64,000 nucleotides of DNA from Hormiphora californensis. Its lineage: Eukaryota > Ctenophora > Tentaculata > Cydippida > Pleurobrachiidae. The translations under genes and the position numbers were made by a program. The stretch is from positions 2,309,495-2,373,494 of the forward strand of contig CM035354.1 of assembly GCA_020137815.1 (NCBI GenBank), in the 5' to 3' direction. The notes under the pieces are model-generated. The model saw nothing but the letters and a program-made list of their open reading frames with translations. It did no database searches and was not told where the DNA came from. This document shows positions 1 to 10,639 of the stretch, piece by piece; positions within the stretch are counted from its first letter, which is position 1, and every line of letters begins with the position of its first letter.

Positions 1-3
1 TAC

Positions 4-114
4 CTTGTCCTCCCAAAGCGACACGTAGTATTGCCATGAACAGTAGGTAGAAGTGAGCCACTGCCATCACCCCGTTATAGATTGATAGATAGCTGTTTCG
101 TAGCATATCGTACA
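4..114 (-). CDS. HACD3: HACD3-like exon 5 (first membrane helix)
   Basis: On the minus strand a TTTTCCAG acceptor (115-116) opens a 37-codon open segment ending at a GGACAAG/GTA donor at the window edge. It encodes a hydrophobic stretch with the YNGVM motif expected at the start of the HACD domain. It lies about 6.1 kb downstream of exon 4 and is the only in-phase continuation found, because the intervening DNA is occupied by two plus-strand genes. Confidence 0.65.
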
Positions 115-3100
115 CTGGAAAATGTTAGCATTAATCATTAATCATTGATTATTTCAAGTTTTTAATTATTATTAATCATTGATTAATCATTGATTATTTC
201 AAGTTTTTAATTTAAGTTTGTGTCTTGTGGTAACGTTAGTTTTTAATGTATGTGACCATGATGTACCATTACCAAAAAATGACTGAATATCTCGTTCTAG
301 CATTTGTTTGTGATGAGACTACATGGTCTGTTTTAATTATCTTGGACTAATTGCAAATTACTGTGAACTGGCTGAAATCATGATATAATTAGAAGTTCTA
401 ATTATATTCTGGTTTGAAGCTGTGATCAACCCGACAGAGATCTCACAATTAGCGGAAAATAGCAGTTGGGTTTCTGTAACAGTTACAAATTACATAGTCA
501 GCAGCTTGTAATAACACCTTTATACTTCATTTAGTGAGGTATGAAACTACCACTCATCCTGCTTCTCGTGGTTCTACTTGCCCCTTCTGCCCGATCGAAC
601 GAAGATGTCTGTCCTGTATCACGTCTTAATGACCCCATTTCCTTTAAAGACGGAGACTACATCCTAGCGGCCCAGGTAACTATAGTCAGAATCCTATAAA
701 TACCAGTCCCCGATTTACCCGGGCAAAACCCTTTTCCCAAACATCCCGGTAAATAGGCCGACGTCGCGTCTTATCCCTTTAGTATTTTGATTGAAGTATA
801 CTTTGAATATTTCCATATTTTTGACTTTCTCTCTAATCAAAAGATTCATAGGATGTCCCGCTATAATACCAATTATCTTACGCAGGTTAATTCTGGAGAC
901 ATTAGAACGCGAGTGGTCGACAACCGAACGGAGTTGTTCTGTGACCAGTCCAACGCTGCACTTTACAATTTGCAAAAAGGGCTGGCATTCAAGCTGACCG
1001 TGGAAAAATTTCAACCACATTTTAGGTAAGTTGACTAGGAGAATTACGGTGAATTATCTTGTAAATAGGTAATTAATTGTAGTGCTTACGAAAACAAATC
1101 TAATTTTGATTTCACATTGTCTAATTTTGAAAAGTTTATGGATTACATAATACCCCTTGCTTTTCAGGGCTTTGAACAAGACTCTGGGGTACGCAGTTTA
1201 TGATACCTGCTCAGCTGCATTTCAAGCATCATCGAGCGCCGTTTCCATAGCAATGAACCCCAAAATCGTTGGTATGGCGGTGGTGGACTATGCGGGTTAT
1301 GTTGAGAAATCATCAACTGTCGCGTGCGGTCGAAACATTTCCAGTTATGTGTACATGACAAATTCAAACGACCTGATGGATGGTGATACCTTTACCACTC
1401 TTTTCTCCCTGATCGACACTGAAGAACGGGAAGCAGAGGCCATGATTCAACTGCTCGAGCATGCAGAGCTGAGCTATATGGACATTTGGTACCACGAGCT
1501 ATCCTATACAATGGCAAGTCACATTTACACAAACTACGTCCAGAAAGTCGGGGGATGCGGCAGGATGGGGGATGTGACGAGTAGCACTAAATTTAAGCAG
1601 AATGTTGAAAATGCTTACAAAGAGAGCGGAGGTAGACCTGCGGAGGTGCAGCTGATCCTCCACAACTCAGCCAGCAAAACAAGGAAACTCTTGACACATT
1701 TGATCAAGGATCTAGGTTTCCGGAACAAGATCTACGTGTTGGGAGGATCCAATGGTCGACGGAGGTTCATGACGGACTATGCTCAGATTCTCCAAGATCT
1801 GGGAGCCTACAACAGCACCATTATCACCTTCCTGCCACCGCTCCTGAATATTGAACCGGGTGAACTGGTGAACAACCTGACGAAACAGTTCTGGAATTCC
1901 ACCCAGGATGAAATGGATGTGTTGTATCGAGAGATCCAGGAACGGAAATGTGATGTGGAGGAGGGAGTGGTAACGTGTTCTCCGACTAGCTGGATCCCAT
2001 TTGTAATGATGGGAGCTCAGGTGATCGCAGAGTCCCTTCTGACGGTGGTTGAGCGGGGTAACGAATGTCCTACCTTCCTCCGGCATGAACTCTACAAGGA
2101 GATAATGAGGGAGGGTAAGCAGTACACCGTACAGTTTGACACAGGGAAGGAAGAGAACTTTGTATTTGTAAACAAGACCCTTGACACCGGCTATGGACTT
2201 CTCATGTACGAGACTAAAACGGACAAGTTTGTGGAGTTGGGTCACTGTCAACTCGACTGACATTTACATCAATGATGCGGCTGTCATGCCCTTCCTAAAG
2301 TCCCAGTACAACGGGACATGCTCCGTTGCGTGTACACCCGGATTTAAACAGTTGTACGATAAGAAGACCTTCATGTCTCTGCCGTGTTGTTGGACCTGCG
2401 TGCAGTGTCCCACTCACTCCTACTCCAACCAAACCAACGCCATTCAGTGTGAATCTTGCATGTCGAAGGAGACTAATAACGTCAATTATACCAGCTTGTG
2501 TCTCAACGAGTATGAAGTGGCCTGCGTTCACCTCCCCTCAATTCTGCATCATGATTACTCTCATCTCCGTGGGGGCTGCCAGTACCATTCTGGTGGCGTG
2601 GTTGGTGGCTAAGAATGAGGCGAGACCGGTCATCAAGGCATCCGATCCTGGCTATCTCTATATGGTCCTGTTTTCCGTCCTCCTGGGCTTCTACACCAGT
2701 GCGATTCCGCTTTTTAAGCCCAGTAAGTACTCCTGTGAGTTGGAATACATCTCGTTCTGCGTTTTTGCTGCGTTTATCACGTCTAATCTCTTCTGGAAGT
2801 GCTACAAGATCTGGGGCATATTTTCCGCCGCCAACAACTTCCAAATGCCCAAATTCACGGGTTTCCTCTTCAAGAGATCTGGTCAGGTACTCCTCAACGT
2901 GGTCACGCTCTGTCTGATGATCATCCTGATCCTGATTGACCGGTTCACAGGTCCAGGCCCCGGGTGGACCTACTACGAGGCCCAGGTCCACGATCACTCC
3001 AACAAGTTCCTGGTGTGTACCAGTTTTGATGGAAACAAGGTCACCCCATTCCTCCCCCTCGCACTTCCCGCCATCCTGTTCCTGATGACGCTGGTGCTGG

Positions 3101-6100
3101 CCTTCAAAATGAGGTCCTTCCCCCACAACTTCTCTGAGACGCTCAACATCTGCGCTGCCACTGGATTCGTTCTCCTGGGATGTGTCATGTTCATGAGCGG
3201 GTATAACATGGCATTCCCAATCCTGAAATCCACCCTTCGCTCTATAGTCATCTTCCTTATGGCTTCTTCATTCCTGGGCGCCCTATTTGCGCCCCGGCTG
3301 CTAATTGTCCTCCGGAAGGGAGACATTCAGGAAGAAAGGGAGGAAATAAAGGCGGAGCTGAAGGCGTTTACCTCAAGGGATAGCAGTAAGAAGTATAGCA
3401 GGGCCCAAACTACTCGAATTGTCCTTCCCACCGCCTCTACATCCGCTCAGCCTGCAAATTCTACTTGAAGACTGTTGAGCCAAAGACGTTGATATTAATT
3501 GTGTGTTTTGCTGTCTCTAATATAATATGCGAGAGAGATATTATGGTTCAATGAATTAATGATATCCTATATTTCTTTTGCATTAACCCGTGTGAGCATC
3601 CTTGTCTTGTATTATTTATAATTGTTTTGTTAATTATATTATCAACCTCTCTTTTCTATTTCAATCTTTAATCAACTGTCTTTTTTCAATGTCAGATGGC
3701 GTGTGTAGAATTGAATAAAAGTATATTGATTTCAATCATAGATCATATCTCCTTCCCCACATCCATTTTAGATCGGAGAAATCCACTAAATCAAATTATC
3801 ACAGCTCGGAATTAAATTAAAGACATGAAGGAGACCCGAAACCTGTATTTGTATTTTATTAGTCCGTAGTATTTGTGGAACAGCTCTTCATTTATAATAT
3901 GACTCACACCGGTTTTTGTTCAACATAGAGTTACCAAAAAAAGGGGAATACGCTGCATTGCATTTGCAGAAGGGAAACGTTTAGTGTTCATGAGGGTAGA
4001 TGGGGCGGGGACACGTGGAAGGTCATCATTTCATGATCGTCGGTTCCGTTAGAATAAGATAAGAAGTGAAACAGGAGATATATCACTAAAAATTCATTCC
4101 AACTTTCGAGCCATTGCGTTACCCTCTCTCTCTTCAACCCCTGCCCTTTACCTCTGTAGATCAAGTAGTCACTTGTGAACAATACACACGCAGCAGAGTG
4201 ACCACTAGGAAGCTAGGATATACCAACACAGTCTAGTGTTTTGATCTCTATTTGTTTCATTTTCGTTTAATTCTCACACCTGGTGTACAGAACATGATTT
4301 TCTTGGAACATTGCTTAGAAAAATACCGGTACGTGACTGGCACTTGAAAATTAAACCTGACGATATATAGAGACACCAGGGGGATGCACAATATGACAAT
4401 AATATACATGATTTAAATGACAATTACATATTGGACAATGGACATACCCCTTGACCATGATAGATAGAGAAATTCTTTATCGTGTGCCTCTCATAGATGA
4501 CATGTTATTGTCTTGTTTTGCAAGTTGCTCTAGTTGCAGGGGATATTTGTTATACGGCACCTTTTTACCTTTTATTTGCCTTTTCCCCTGTGTCATTGCA
4601 ATGAAATGACCATCCTGCAGTATCAATGTAGTAGCTATTTGAAAGTGTGTGAAGGGAGATCATTGCCACATGGACAGATCTTGAGACAGAAGTATAAAAA
4701 ACACGTGTATTGCTGTACCTCAATATTGAGGGGGCGTACTTCATGAAGTACGTGTGATACATGGGAAGATACATGGGAACTTCCGAGGTCAGGAAATGAA
4801 ACTACTGTTTTGGAGAATGCATTTATAATAATAAGGATGGCCTCGTCTTCCAAAGAAATGAACTATATAGTGAACCAGGTATCGTGGTACCTAGCTCTCA
4901 CAATGTAAATCCTAGCTGGAGCGAACTGTGAGGTATTGAGCTGCCGAGCTGGATCAAGTGACACTTGACAGTTGTCTAAATTCCAGTTAATCTACTAAAC
5001 TTGGCGGTGCTGTATACAGAAACTACAATAGTAACTCTCTGTCACGTGGGTAAAAATCGAATTTGAAAGGGCCCTTTAGAATAGAAAGTAGGCCAGAGAA
5101 AGAGAGAAAGTGGGGGAGAGAGTGAGAGCGAGAGAAATGAAGAGAAAGAGAAATGAAGAAGAAGAGAAAAATATAGGCGGAAAGATTGACAGTTGAACTT
5201 GAATTTTATTGTATTTTGTCACGTCTTCCACTTTATAGGAACGCAACATGGACTACCAACATGGAAGACGGCGAGTTCTCAGCGAGTGTGATCGAACCCA
5301 ATCCCAGGCTAAATTTGGGAAATCCCTCCGAATGAGGCTCAACGAAATGGAACAACCCACCACCATCCCCCAGAGCAACACCAAGAGGAGTGTAAAGAGA
5401 GTGGTGAATTTCAAGCGGAGCCATTCTGTCCCTAGTAGTGGCAGCAGGAGTAACTCAACTGACACTGACGACCACCTCCGCCAAGGTCGCCGTCTCCAAA
5501 ACCTAACCATGAAACACCTGGACACTATTCTGAATCTCCAGGATTTTGATGTGTTCATTGAGCCCAAGGAGGCAAAACAGGGCGGAGGTCGGACATCACA
5601 CAAGAGTTTGAGGAACAAAACGGGGACGGTAAAGTTTGGAGGGTACAAGAGCCGGGATGAGCAGAGGGAAAGGTGTAAACAAATCCTGTACAAAGGCGAG
5701 TACATGACACTCAATTACGCGGTCCTCGCGTTTTTCTCAATAATAACATTCAGCATAATCTTCATCGCGTGCTGGGACATGATGGGTGGTAATGAGGAGG
5801 TCATGTTCATAACAGTGGGTCTGGCATTCCTGGGCATTCTAACTGTTATTCTGGTAGTAAAGGTGAAACTAAGGCTTGCCAGGATGTCACCCGGTGGGAG
5901 ATCGAGCAGTTGTTCAAACCAGACTCCTCCCCCTGCTACTGCCACTGGTGATCTGTATTGTCCGACTATTGATGTGGGGAAGGTTGCTGATGATGGTGAT
6001 GATGATGATGATCCGACGTCACAGCAGTGCAGCAGCTTTACACATCACACCGTGCAATGGGAGAGTTCTACTACTGCTACTAGGGTGATTGAGAATATAA

Positions 6101-7211
6101 CAAACAGGGATGAATTATCTAAAACTAACATTTGATTTATGAGATATTATATGTACTGCATGTGTATAACCAGAAATTACATATATTTTCACATAACTTA
6201 CTCTCTTTTTCTGCTTCATCGATGTCCCTGCTTAGCTCATCAACATTTAACATTTCCGATATCTGAAAGGAAGTAGAATGCAAAATAACACATAATTTAG
6301 GGCCGCTCTGCAGCGGCCAGCGAGGATCTCTAGCAGGGGTATGCGGTAATCTGACCCTTATTTCCATTCCCAACATAAAGAAAAATTATGTAGCCTGACT
6401 CTGGAAAGTATAACCGACAAAACACTGACCCTTTGAATTTTAGCATTATCCGGGAGGGGCCCATGTTCACTCTCTAGCTTCCTTTTTGCGTCATCTAACT
6501 TCCTGGCAGCTATCGTCTCCTCGTCTGTCAGATCAACACTGTCCACATCAAACTTGAGCCATCGTGCTTTGTCCGTTGTTAACCTGGGCCACTCTTCTTG
6601 GGAATCTGGGGGGGGAGAATAGAGTATGTTGGATATATTGGAATATTGTAATCTGGAGGGGGGGGGGGTCATGTGATAGAGAAGTGTTGGAATGCAATGG
6701 GGGAGGGGGAAGAAGGGGAGTTGTGTCATGTGTATGAGAGATGAGGCTGAGGGTTTGGAATGATACAGATGCCTGAACAGGTATTCTCTGAGAGCTACTA
6801 ATAACTTGCTTACCTTCAGCCTTGGCCAAAATGATCTTGATTCTTCGTTCCTTAATCTTCTGACTGTATCTCTGAAATAAACATCAGGGTCATTGCGACA
6901 TAAATTTTCATTACATGAACAGGGTCATTACGACATTACGACATAACGGTTCATTACATGCTCATGCCCCTATCAAATTGGTGAACCTTCTCTACTCCCT
7001 AGCATTCTAAGAGACAAACCTCAGGGTTAATTTTCCTATAAAATCGTATGTTGAACTCCTTCTTGCCACTAGAACTGTCAATACTAAACGATATCGTCTG
7101 TTCGGTGAGTTTCAAAACAAGTGAATCCTTCTTAGGATCAGTAACTTCCACAAAAAGTCCAATGTAATTGTCTTTCTGGAACCATTTTACATTGGGAGGA
7201 GACGCCGCCAT
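4..7211 (-). CDS. HACD3: HACD3-like protein (CS domain + start of PTPLA/HACD membrane domain), 5' part of gene
   Basis: Five exons join in phase: 7020-7211, 6814-6871, 6430-6605, 6202-6262 and 4-114; the gene continues beyond the left window edge. The start is the ATG at 7211 (MAASPPNVKWFQKDNY). Residues 1 to about 100 form a CS/p23-like domain, including the conserved EEWPRLTTDKARWL stretch. An acidic, charged linker of about 60 residues follows. The last exon starts the first membrane helix, with SYLSIYNGVMAVAHFYLLF matching the YLxxYN opening of the HACD (very-long-chain 3-hydroxyacyl-CoA dehydratase) domain. In the family, HACD proteins act in the ER in fatty acid elongation, and only HACD3 carries an N-terminal CS domain. 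Exon 4 ends in phase 1 (A) and the distant exon opens with TG, so the 6.1 kb intron is supported by phase. The catalytic Tyr/Glu lie outside the window. Confidence 0.8.
121..540. other. AT-rich intronic stretch upstream of the GPCR
   Basis: AT-rich sequence with a local direct repeat of TTAATCATTGATTATTTCAA around 130-210. No coding signal was seen. It should contain the promoter and 5' UTR of the GPCR starting at 541, but no specific element was recognised. Confidence 0.5.
541..3468 (+). CDS. class C GPCR, metabotropic glutamate receptor type, with two apparent frame breaks
   Basis: Exons are 541-675, 886-1025 and 1168-3468. Exon 1 encodes a signal peptide (MKLPLILLLVVLLAPSARS). Exons 2-3 encode a Venus-flytrap ligand-binding domain (LGYAVYDTCSAAF, IYVLGGSNGRRRF). 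A cysteine-rich NCD3G linker follows (PCCWTCVQCPTHSYS), then a seven-helix domain from about 2540 with the class C loop LAFKMRSFPHNFSETL. The family senses amino acids or related ligands at the plasma membrane. The Ser/Ser/Thr glutamate-binding signature of mammalian receptors is not evident, so the ligand is unknown. The reading frame changes twice inside exon 3, near 2240-2258 and near 2519-2545, each equivalent to one extra base. Both sides of each break are clearly coding. This is either an assembly error or a recent pseudogene. The gene lies inside the large HACD3-like intron on the opposite strand. Confidence 0.8.
703..757. repeat. diverged fragment of a CAGTCGGACCCCGATT-type MITE
   Basis: Within GPCR intron 1, CAGTCCCCGATTTACC followed by GGGCAAAACCC and CCCGGTAAAT resembles the ends of the elements at 14299-14442 and 16498-16654. 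It is shorter and diverged. Confidence 0.45.
3714..3719 (+). terminator. polyadenylation signal AATAAA of the GPCR gene
   Basis: AATAAA lies about 245 bases after the GPCR stop, in AT-rich 3' flank. The position fits a 3' UTR end; cleavage was not demonstrated. Confidence 0.5.
3720..5247. other. intergenic or intronic spacer without recognised gene
   Basis: No convincing exon was seen on either strand. Purine-rich GA sequence is present at about 5090-5170, directly upstream of the gene at 5248. A CACTTTATAG acceptor-like sequence just before 5240 could mark a 5' UTR intron of that gene. Confidence 0.4.
5248..6135 (+). CDS. uncharacterised protein with two predicted membrane helices
   Basis: A single open frame of 295 residues starts at ATG 5248. 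Residues 1 to about 150 are basic and polar, rich in Arg/Ser. Two hydrophobic segments follow, at about 155-177 (NYAVLAFFSIITFSIIFIAC) and about 184-206 (VMFITVGLAFLGILTVILVV). The C-terminal tail is acidic with a run of Asp encoded by GAT repeats, then Ser/Thr-rich. The helical hairpin with both tails on one side suggests a small membrane protein. I do not recognise a family. It lies on the opposite strand inside the HACD3-like intron, and its stop is only 67 bases from that gene's exon 4. Confidence 0.65.
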   Translation: MDYQHGRRRVLSECDRTQSQAKFGKSLRMRLNEMEQPTTIPQSNTKRSVKRVVNFKRSHSVPSSGSRSNSTDTDDHLRQGRRLQNLTMKHLDTILNLQDFDVFIEPKEAKQGGGRTSHKSLRNKTGTVKFGGYKSRDEQRERCKQILYKGEYMTLNYAVLAFFSIITFSIIFIACWDMMGGNEEVMFITVGLAFLGILTVILVVKVKLRLARMSPGGRSSSCSNQTPPPATATGDLYCPTIDVGKVADDGDDDDDPTSQQCSSFTHHTVQWESSTTATRVIENITNRDELSKTNI

Positions 7212-8282
7212 GAAACTTGCAAAGAAGGGCTAGAAAGTAGAATACTGTTAGTTTATACAACATCAAGCAAATACAGAATAAGGATCGGTTGATTGCAAAT
7301 ACCAACAAACGAGCCAGAAGATCATATAGTGTGACGACGAAGAACAATACAATCACTGTCAACTGTTGCTACAATATAAGATGTACAATATGTATGCCAC
7401 ACTAACACTCACATCACCATTGTGTGTGGGCTTACTACACACTACTTTACACGCAGGTGCGTGGGCGCTAGGGTAACAAGCCGCAACATAGCGATCCGCA
7501 CCTCAGCAGAAAGAACTCTCTTGGGGGACATTGCGGCATGATTTGGGAAGCATCTCGATTAAGTACTATGATAGAACTCACACTGAAAAGTTCAAATTAT
7601 CTCTTTATAGAGAAGTTCAACCATCAAAATACATGACGGGGGCTTAGCAACGCTGTTCAGCTGCACTGAAGTTTAAAATTTAGCACTGATTTGCAACAAC
7701 AAACTTTCTGAACCTTATAATCAGTTTTGGTAGTTTGTCTTGTTGAAATTGCTCAAATATATACCGACTAAGACCTAAGCTGCCAGTTAAATCGTCGTTC
7801 TTTGGCCTTCGCACCAAAAAACAAAAATCAGTCGACGTTTTTCTTTTTCGAACGAAAAAAAGTTGGATGAACTCGGAGAAAAAATAGCGACATTTGTGCC
7901 GCGCAAATAAAATACGCGCCGCGCGTTTAGTATTTTAACTCGGCAACGAGAGGTGGTTCCATCCATTTTGAGCTGTGCTGTGCCGGTCAAATCCACGGTC
8001 ACCACCACTGACGCCATGACGTTAATGGTTTTCTGCTATTTTAGGTTGGAATCTTTGTTCTAGGCTGAATAATCCCAACTTATTCTGGAACTCAAAATAC
8101 TAGAAAGAAAATTAGTCATTTTTGGCTGTGAAAATAGAAACATAATTACATGTATAACTGTATCTGATATGTATAATATTCTGTGATATATATTTACACT
8201 TAATAAATGTACAATAAAAACATAAATATCTGGTAATAAATATCTGTGTCGCATTCGTCATAAAGTCCTAGTTATAACCGAT
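7212..8282. promoter_or_regulatory. 5' flank of the HACD3-like gene, no gene assigned
   Basis: This stretch should hold the promoter of the minus-strand HACD3-like gene. A 76-codon minus-strand frame at 7787-8017 (MASVVVTVDLTGTAQ) is open but has no recognised domain or splice support, so it is not called as a gene. GC-rich CGCGCCGCGCG at about 7915-7927 could be a promoter island fragment. Confidence 0.35.
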
Positions 8283-8346
8283 CTGTCTGGCACCGCGACC
8301 CATGAGACCCATTGAGAATCAAATGGGGTATGGCGCCGCCATACAG
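8283..8346. mobile_element. short hairpin element (CTGTCTGGC / CCGCCATACAG ends)
   Basis: A 64-bp sequence begins CTGTCTGGCACCGCGACCC and ends GGTATGGCGCCGCCATACAG; the ends are imperfect inverted repeats. A near-identical copy is at 41231-41289, and the same ends bound the larger element at 60130-61275. This is a small non-autonomous DNA-element family. Confidence 0.6.
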
Positions 8347-8833
8347 TAACCGATCAGGGTTCTGAGTTCACACTCTTTTGATCCACCTCGTGCACGTCTC
8401 TGGGAGATCTCCGGGACCCCTAGCGTGCAGGTCTCTCAGTGATCTCCCAGGAGAGGCCGGGGAGTGACGTATTCTAGTTGAGCAATCTCACTGTTTAGCT
8501 GCTGATATCAGACCTGGAAAGGGAAAACTTTTTAATGAGTTAACCCTCCTAAATACCACTACGACCACCCTCCCCCACACGAAAAAGGAGATATCACCGA
8601 CTATAGTCTATCAGCGCCGCTTGTTGTCGCATTACCGTAATGGAAATACAGTAATGAGACGCACACTTTGTTTAACGCGCAGCAAAAAGTGCATGTGTTT
8701 AGCACGTACTAGCGCCCTGATTGGCCACGGTTGCGCGTCGTCTTACTGTATCTCCGTTTTCCATTACCGTTTTCCCACTACAAGCGACCGGTAAATTATT
8801 CACCGCAATTACCTGCTAAATTATTCACTGCAA

Positions 8834-10431
8834 TTACCTGCTAAATTGAACTAGGGCCACAATTGCCAGTAAGAACTCAATACCACAGAATCCTAGGCCA
8901 ATGTAGGATAGAATAGCATCCAGGTGCAATCTGAGAGGGGAGACATATTATTGAATTTAAGATTTTGAATCCATGCTGATGTTCTCTCCCTTTTTGTGCA
9001 TTTACAATTAGAAATTTAATATGATATAATTAGGCCGGTTTAATTAGGTCTAATTAGGTCTCTAATTAGGTCTACTTACACGTATGTTTGGAAGAGCATG
9101 GTGAATACAAAAGCCATTGCCATGGGCAGTGTTAGTAGTAGGAACACTATCATGGGGAAGGGCTGCTCCGTCAGGTTCCCCTTGTTACCTGGGGGGGGGG
9201 GTGATAGAAATAGAGGACGATATATCAGGTGCCCTTCTTGGGATACTACACCGGAGGGGGAATATAGGAGGGTAGGCTGTAAGAAAGCACGGTGATATAA
9301 TGGGGTGGCGGCACGTGGGGGCTCACTGTCTAGTTTCAAGTAGAGCTGAATGGATGCTATACAGCAGGGCGGGCGCTGGCTGCATCTGCTGCAGTGGGTG
9401 GGGGGCAGTTATCAGTGCCAGCTGGCAGCGTGACTCACACACACACAAGGAAAATACAAAGTCGCCTCACGGAATAAGGGCAGATAAGATGCATTCTTCC
9501 CACATCCAATAAAGTGCATTTTCCCACACCCAATATGCATTGATAAGCAGTTGATGGCGCATACCAGGGCCCATGGGAAATAATAATGAAAGTACCCCTT
9601 CCTATCTGGAATTATAATATTTATTATTTAGGTCTCTACCTGTGAACTGTCGGAGAGCCTCACACAGTCCGTACAATATGATTAAAGAGACTTCGGATGC
9701 CAGGGTGGCTGAGGCGAAGGGTAGAACTGTCGCTGAAAGGGGAGGAGAGGGGTTATTAACGTGCATACACCTCGCTGATTGGGTAGTATGTTGAGATGAG
9801 CTGAATAAGTGCAGCGATAGTGCTTGTCAGCGCCCAAACACAGAAACTGTGCGCGAGTGTGAGGCGCGCATTTGGACGTTCCCAGGCGCACTGACATGTT
9901 ATCGCGCGTTACGTAAAGTCATCCCAGAACTGTACCACAGAAGTGAAATGTGGCAACGTTACGATCGTGAAACCGCTTCAAATTTCGAACAACGTGTCAA
10001 GTTTATTAATGTACTATTTTCCCTATCAGTCACGGGGGAAATGATATGCTTACGTCACGCAGTCTCGCAATAGTCAGACATTGAATTCTCTACTCTATGA
10101 GGGATGCAGACACACTGAATTTTACATATTTCTATGGGGGTTAGGCAGATCAATTTACCTAGTTGACAAACATGCCTAGCTAGACTGTGTTTCGTGCGCC
10201 CCGCCCCCGCGAAACCCTTCTTTACAAATGTAAAGGAGGGTTAGAACATAACAATGACAAACAAGTTTTCGCAGCCTCCCAAGGCAGGGGTTCTCCTACC
10301 AGCTTACCTTTCCAAATCATAGCGAGTATTTCGACGAGAAAAAAGAAGATGAAATAGTAGTAATTGTAGAAAAGTAGAATCTGTAGGGGGACGGATGATC
10401 GAGGTGCTGTGTATTGCCGGACAAGTGCCAT
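8834..10431 (-). CDS. TMEM216: TMEM216 orthologue, ciliary transition-zone tetraspan protein
   Basis: Exons 10308-10431, 9640-9732, 9080-9188 and 8834-8930 join in phase. The start is ATG 10431 (MALVRQYTAPRSSVPLQILL). Four hydrophobic helices are encoded. Family hallmarks are the first helix LQILLFYNYYYFIFFFLVEI, the loop GNKGNLTEQPFP (TKGNL in vertebrates), and LLLTLPMAMAFVFTMLFQTY before the last helix. The product is about 140 residues, near the usual TMEM216 length. In animals TMEM216 is part of the MKS/transition-zone complex at the base of cilia. The final exon can read to TAA at 8836-8834, or splice at AGCAG/GTAATT to 8513 and end with a few residues at 8495; both are open. It is a good marker that the host makes cilia or flagella. 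Confidence 0.85.
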
Positions 10432-10439
10432 GGTAGCAG

Positions 10440-10560
10440 GTGCTGCAGGTGAGGGATGGGATGTTAGATCATATATAGTGAGAGAGGGAGAGAGAGAGAG
10501 AGAGTGACAGAGAAAAAGAGATGGCTAGAGAGAGGGAAGGGGTAAAGAATAAATGGGCGG
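10440..10560. repeat. (GA)n-rich simple repeat
   Basis: GA microsatellite with interruptions, immediately upstream of the TMEM216 start, leading into the poorly called block that follows. Confidence 0.7.
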
Positions 10561-10639
10561 AGAGTAGTAGAGAGTTAAAGAGGACTGAATGGCAGCCAAG
10601 GGGATTAGGATGGGCAATTGGCAACCTTCCAGTATGAGT

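Noticed and set aside
7787-8017. 76-codon minus frame starting MASVVVTVDLTG
   Set aside because: No family, no splice partners found; kept only as a note under the flank.
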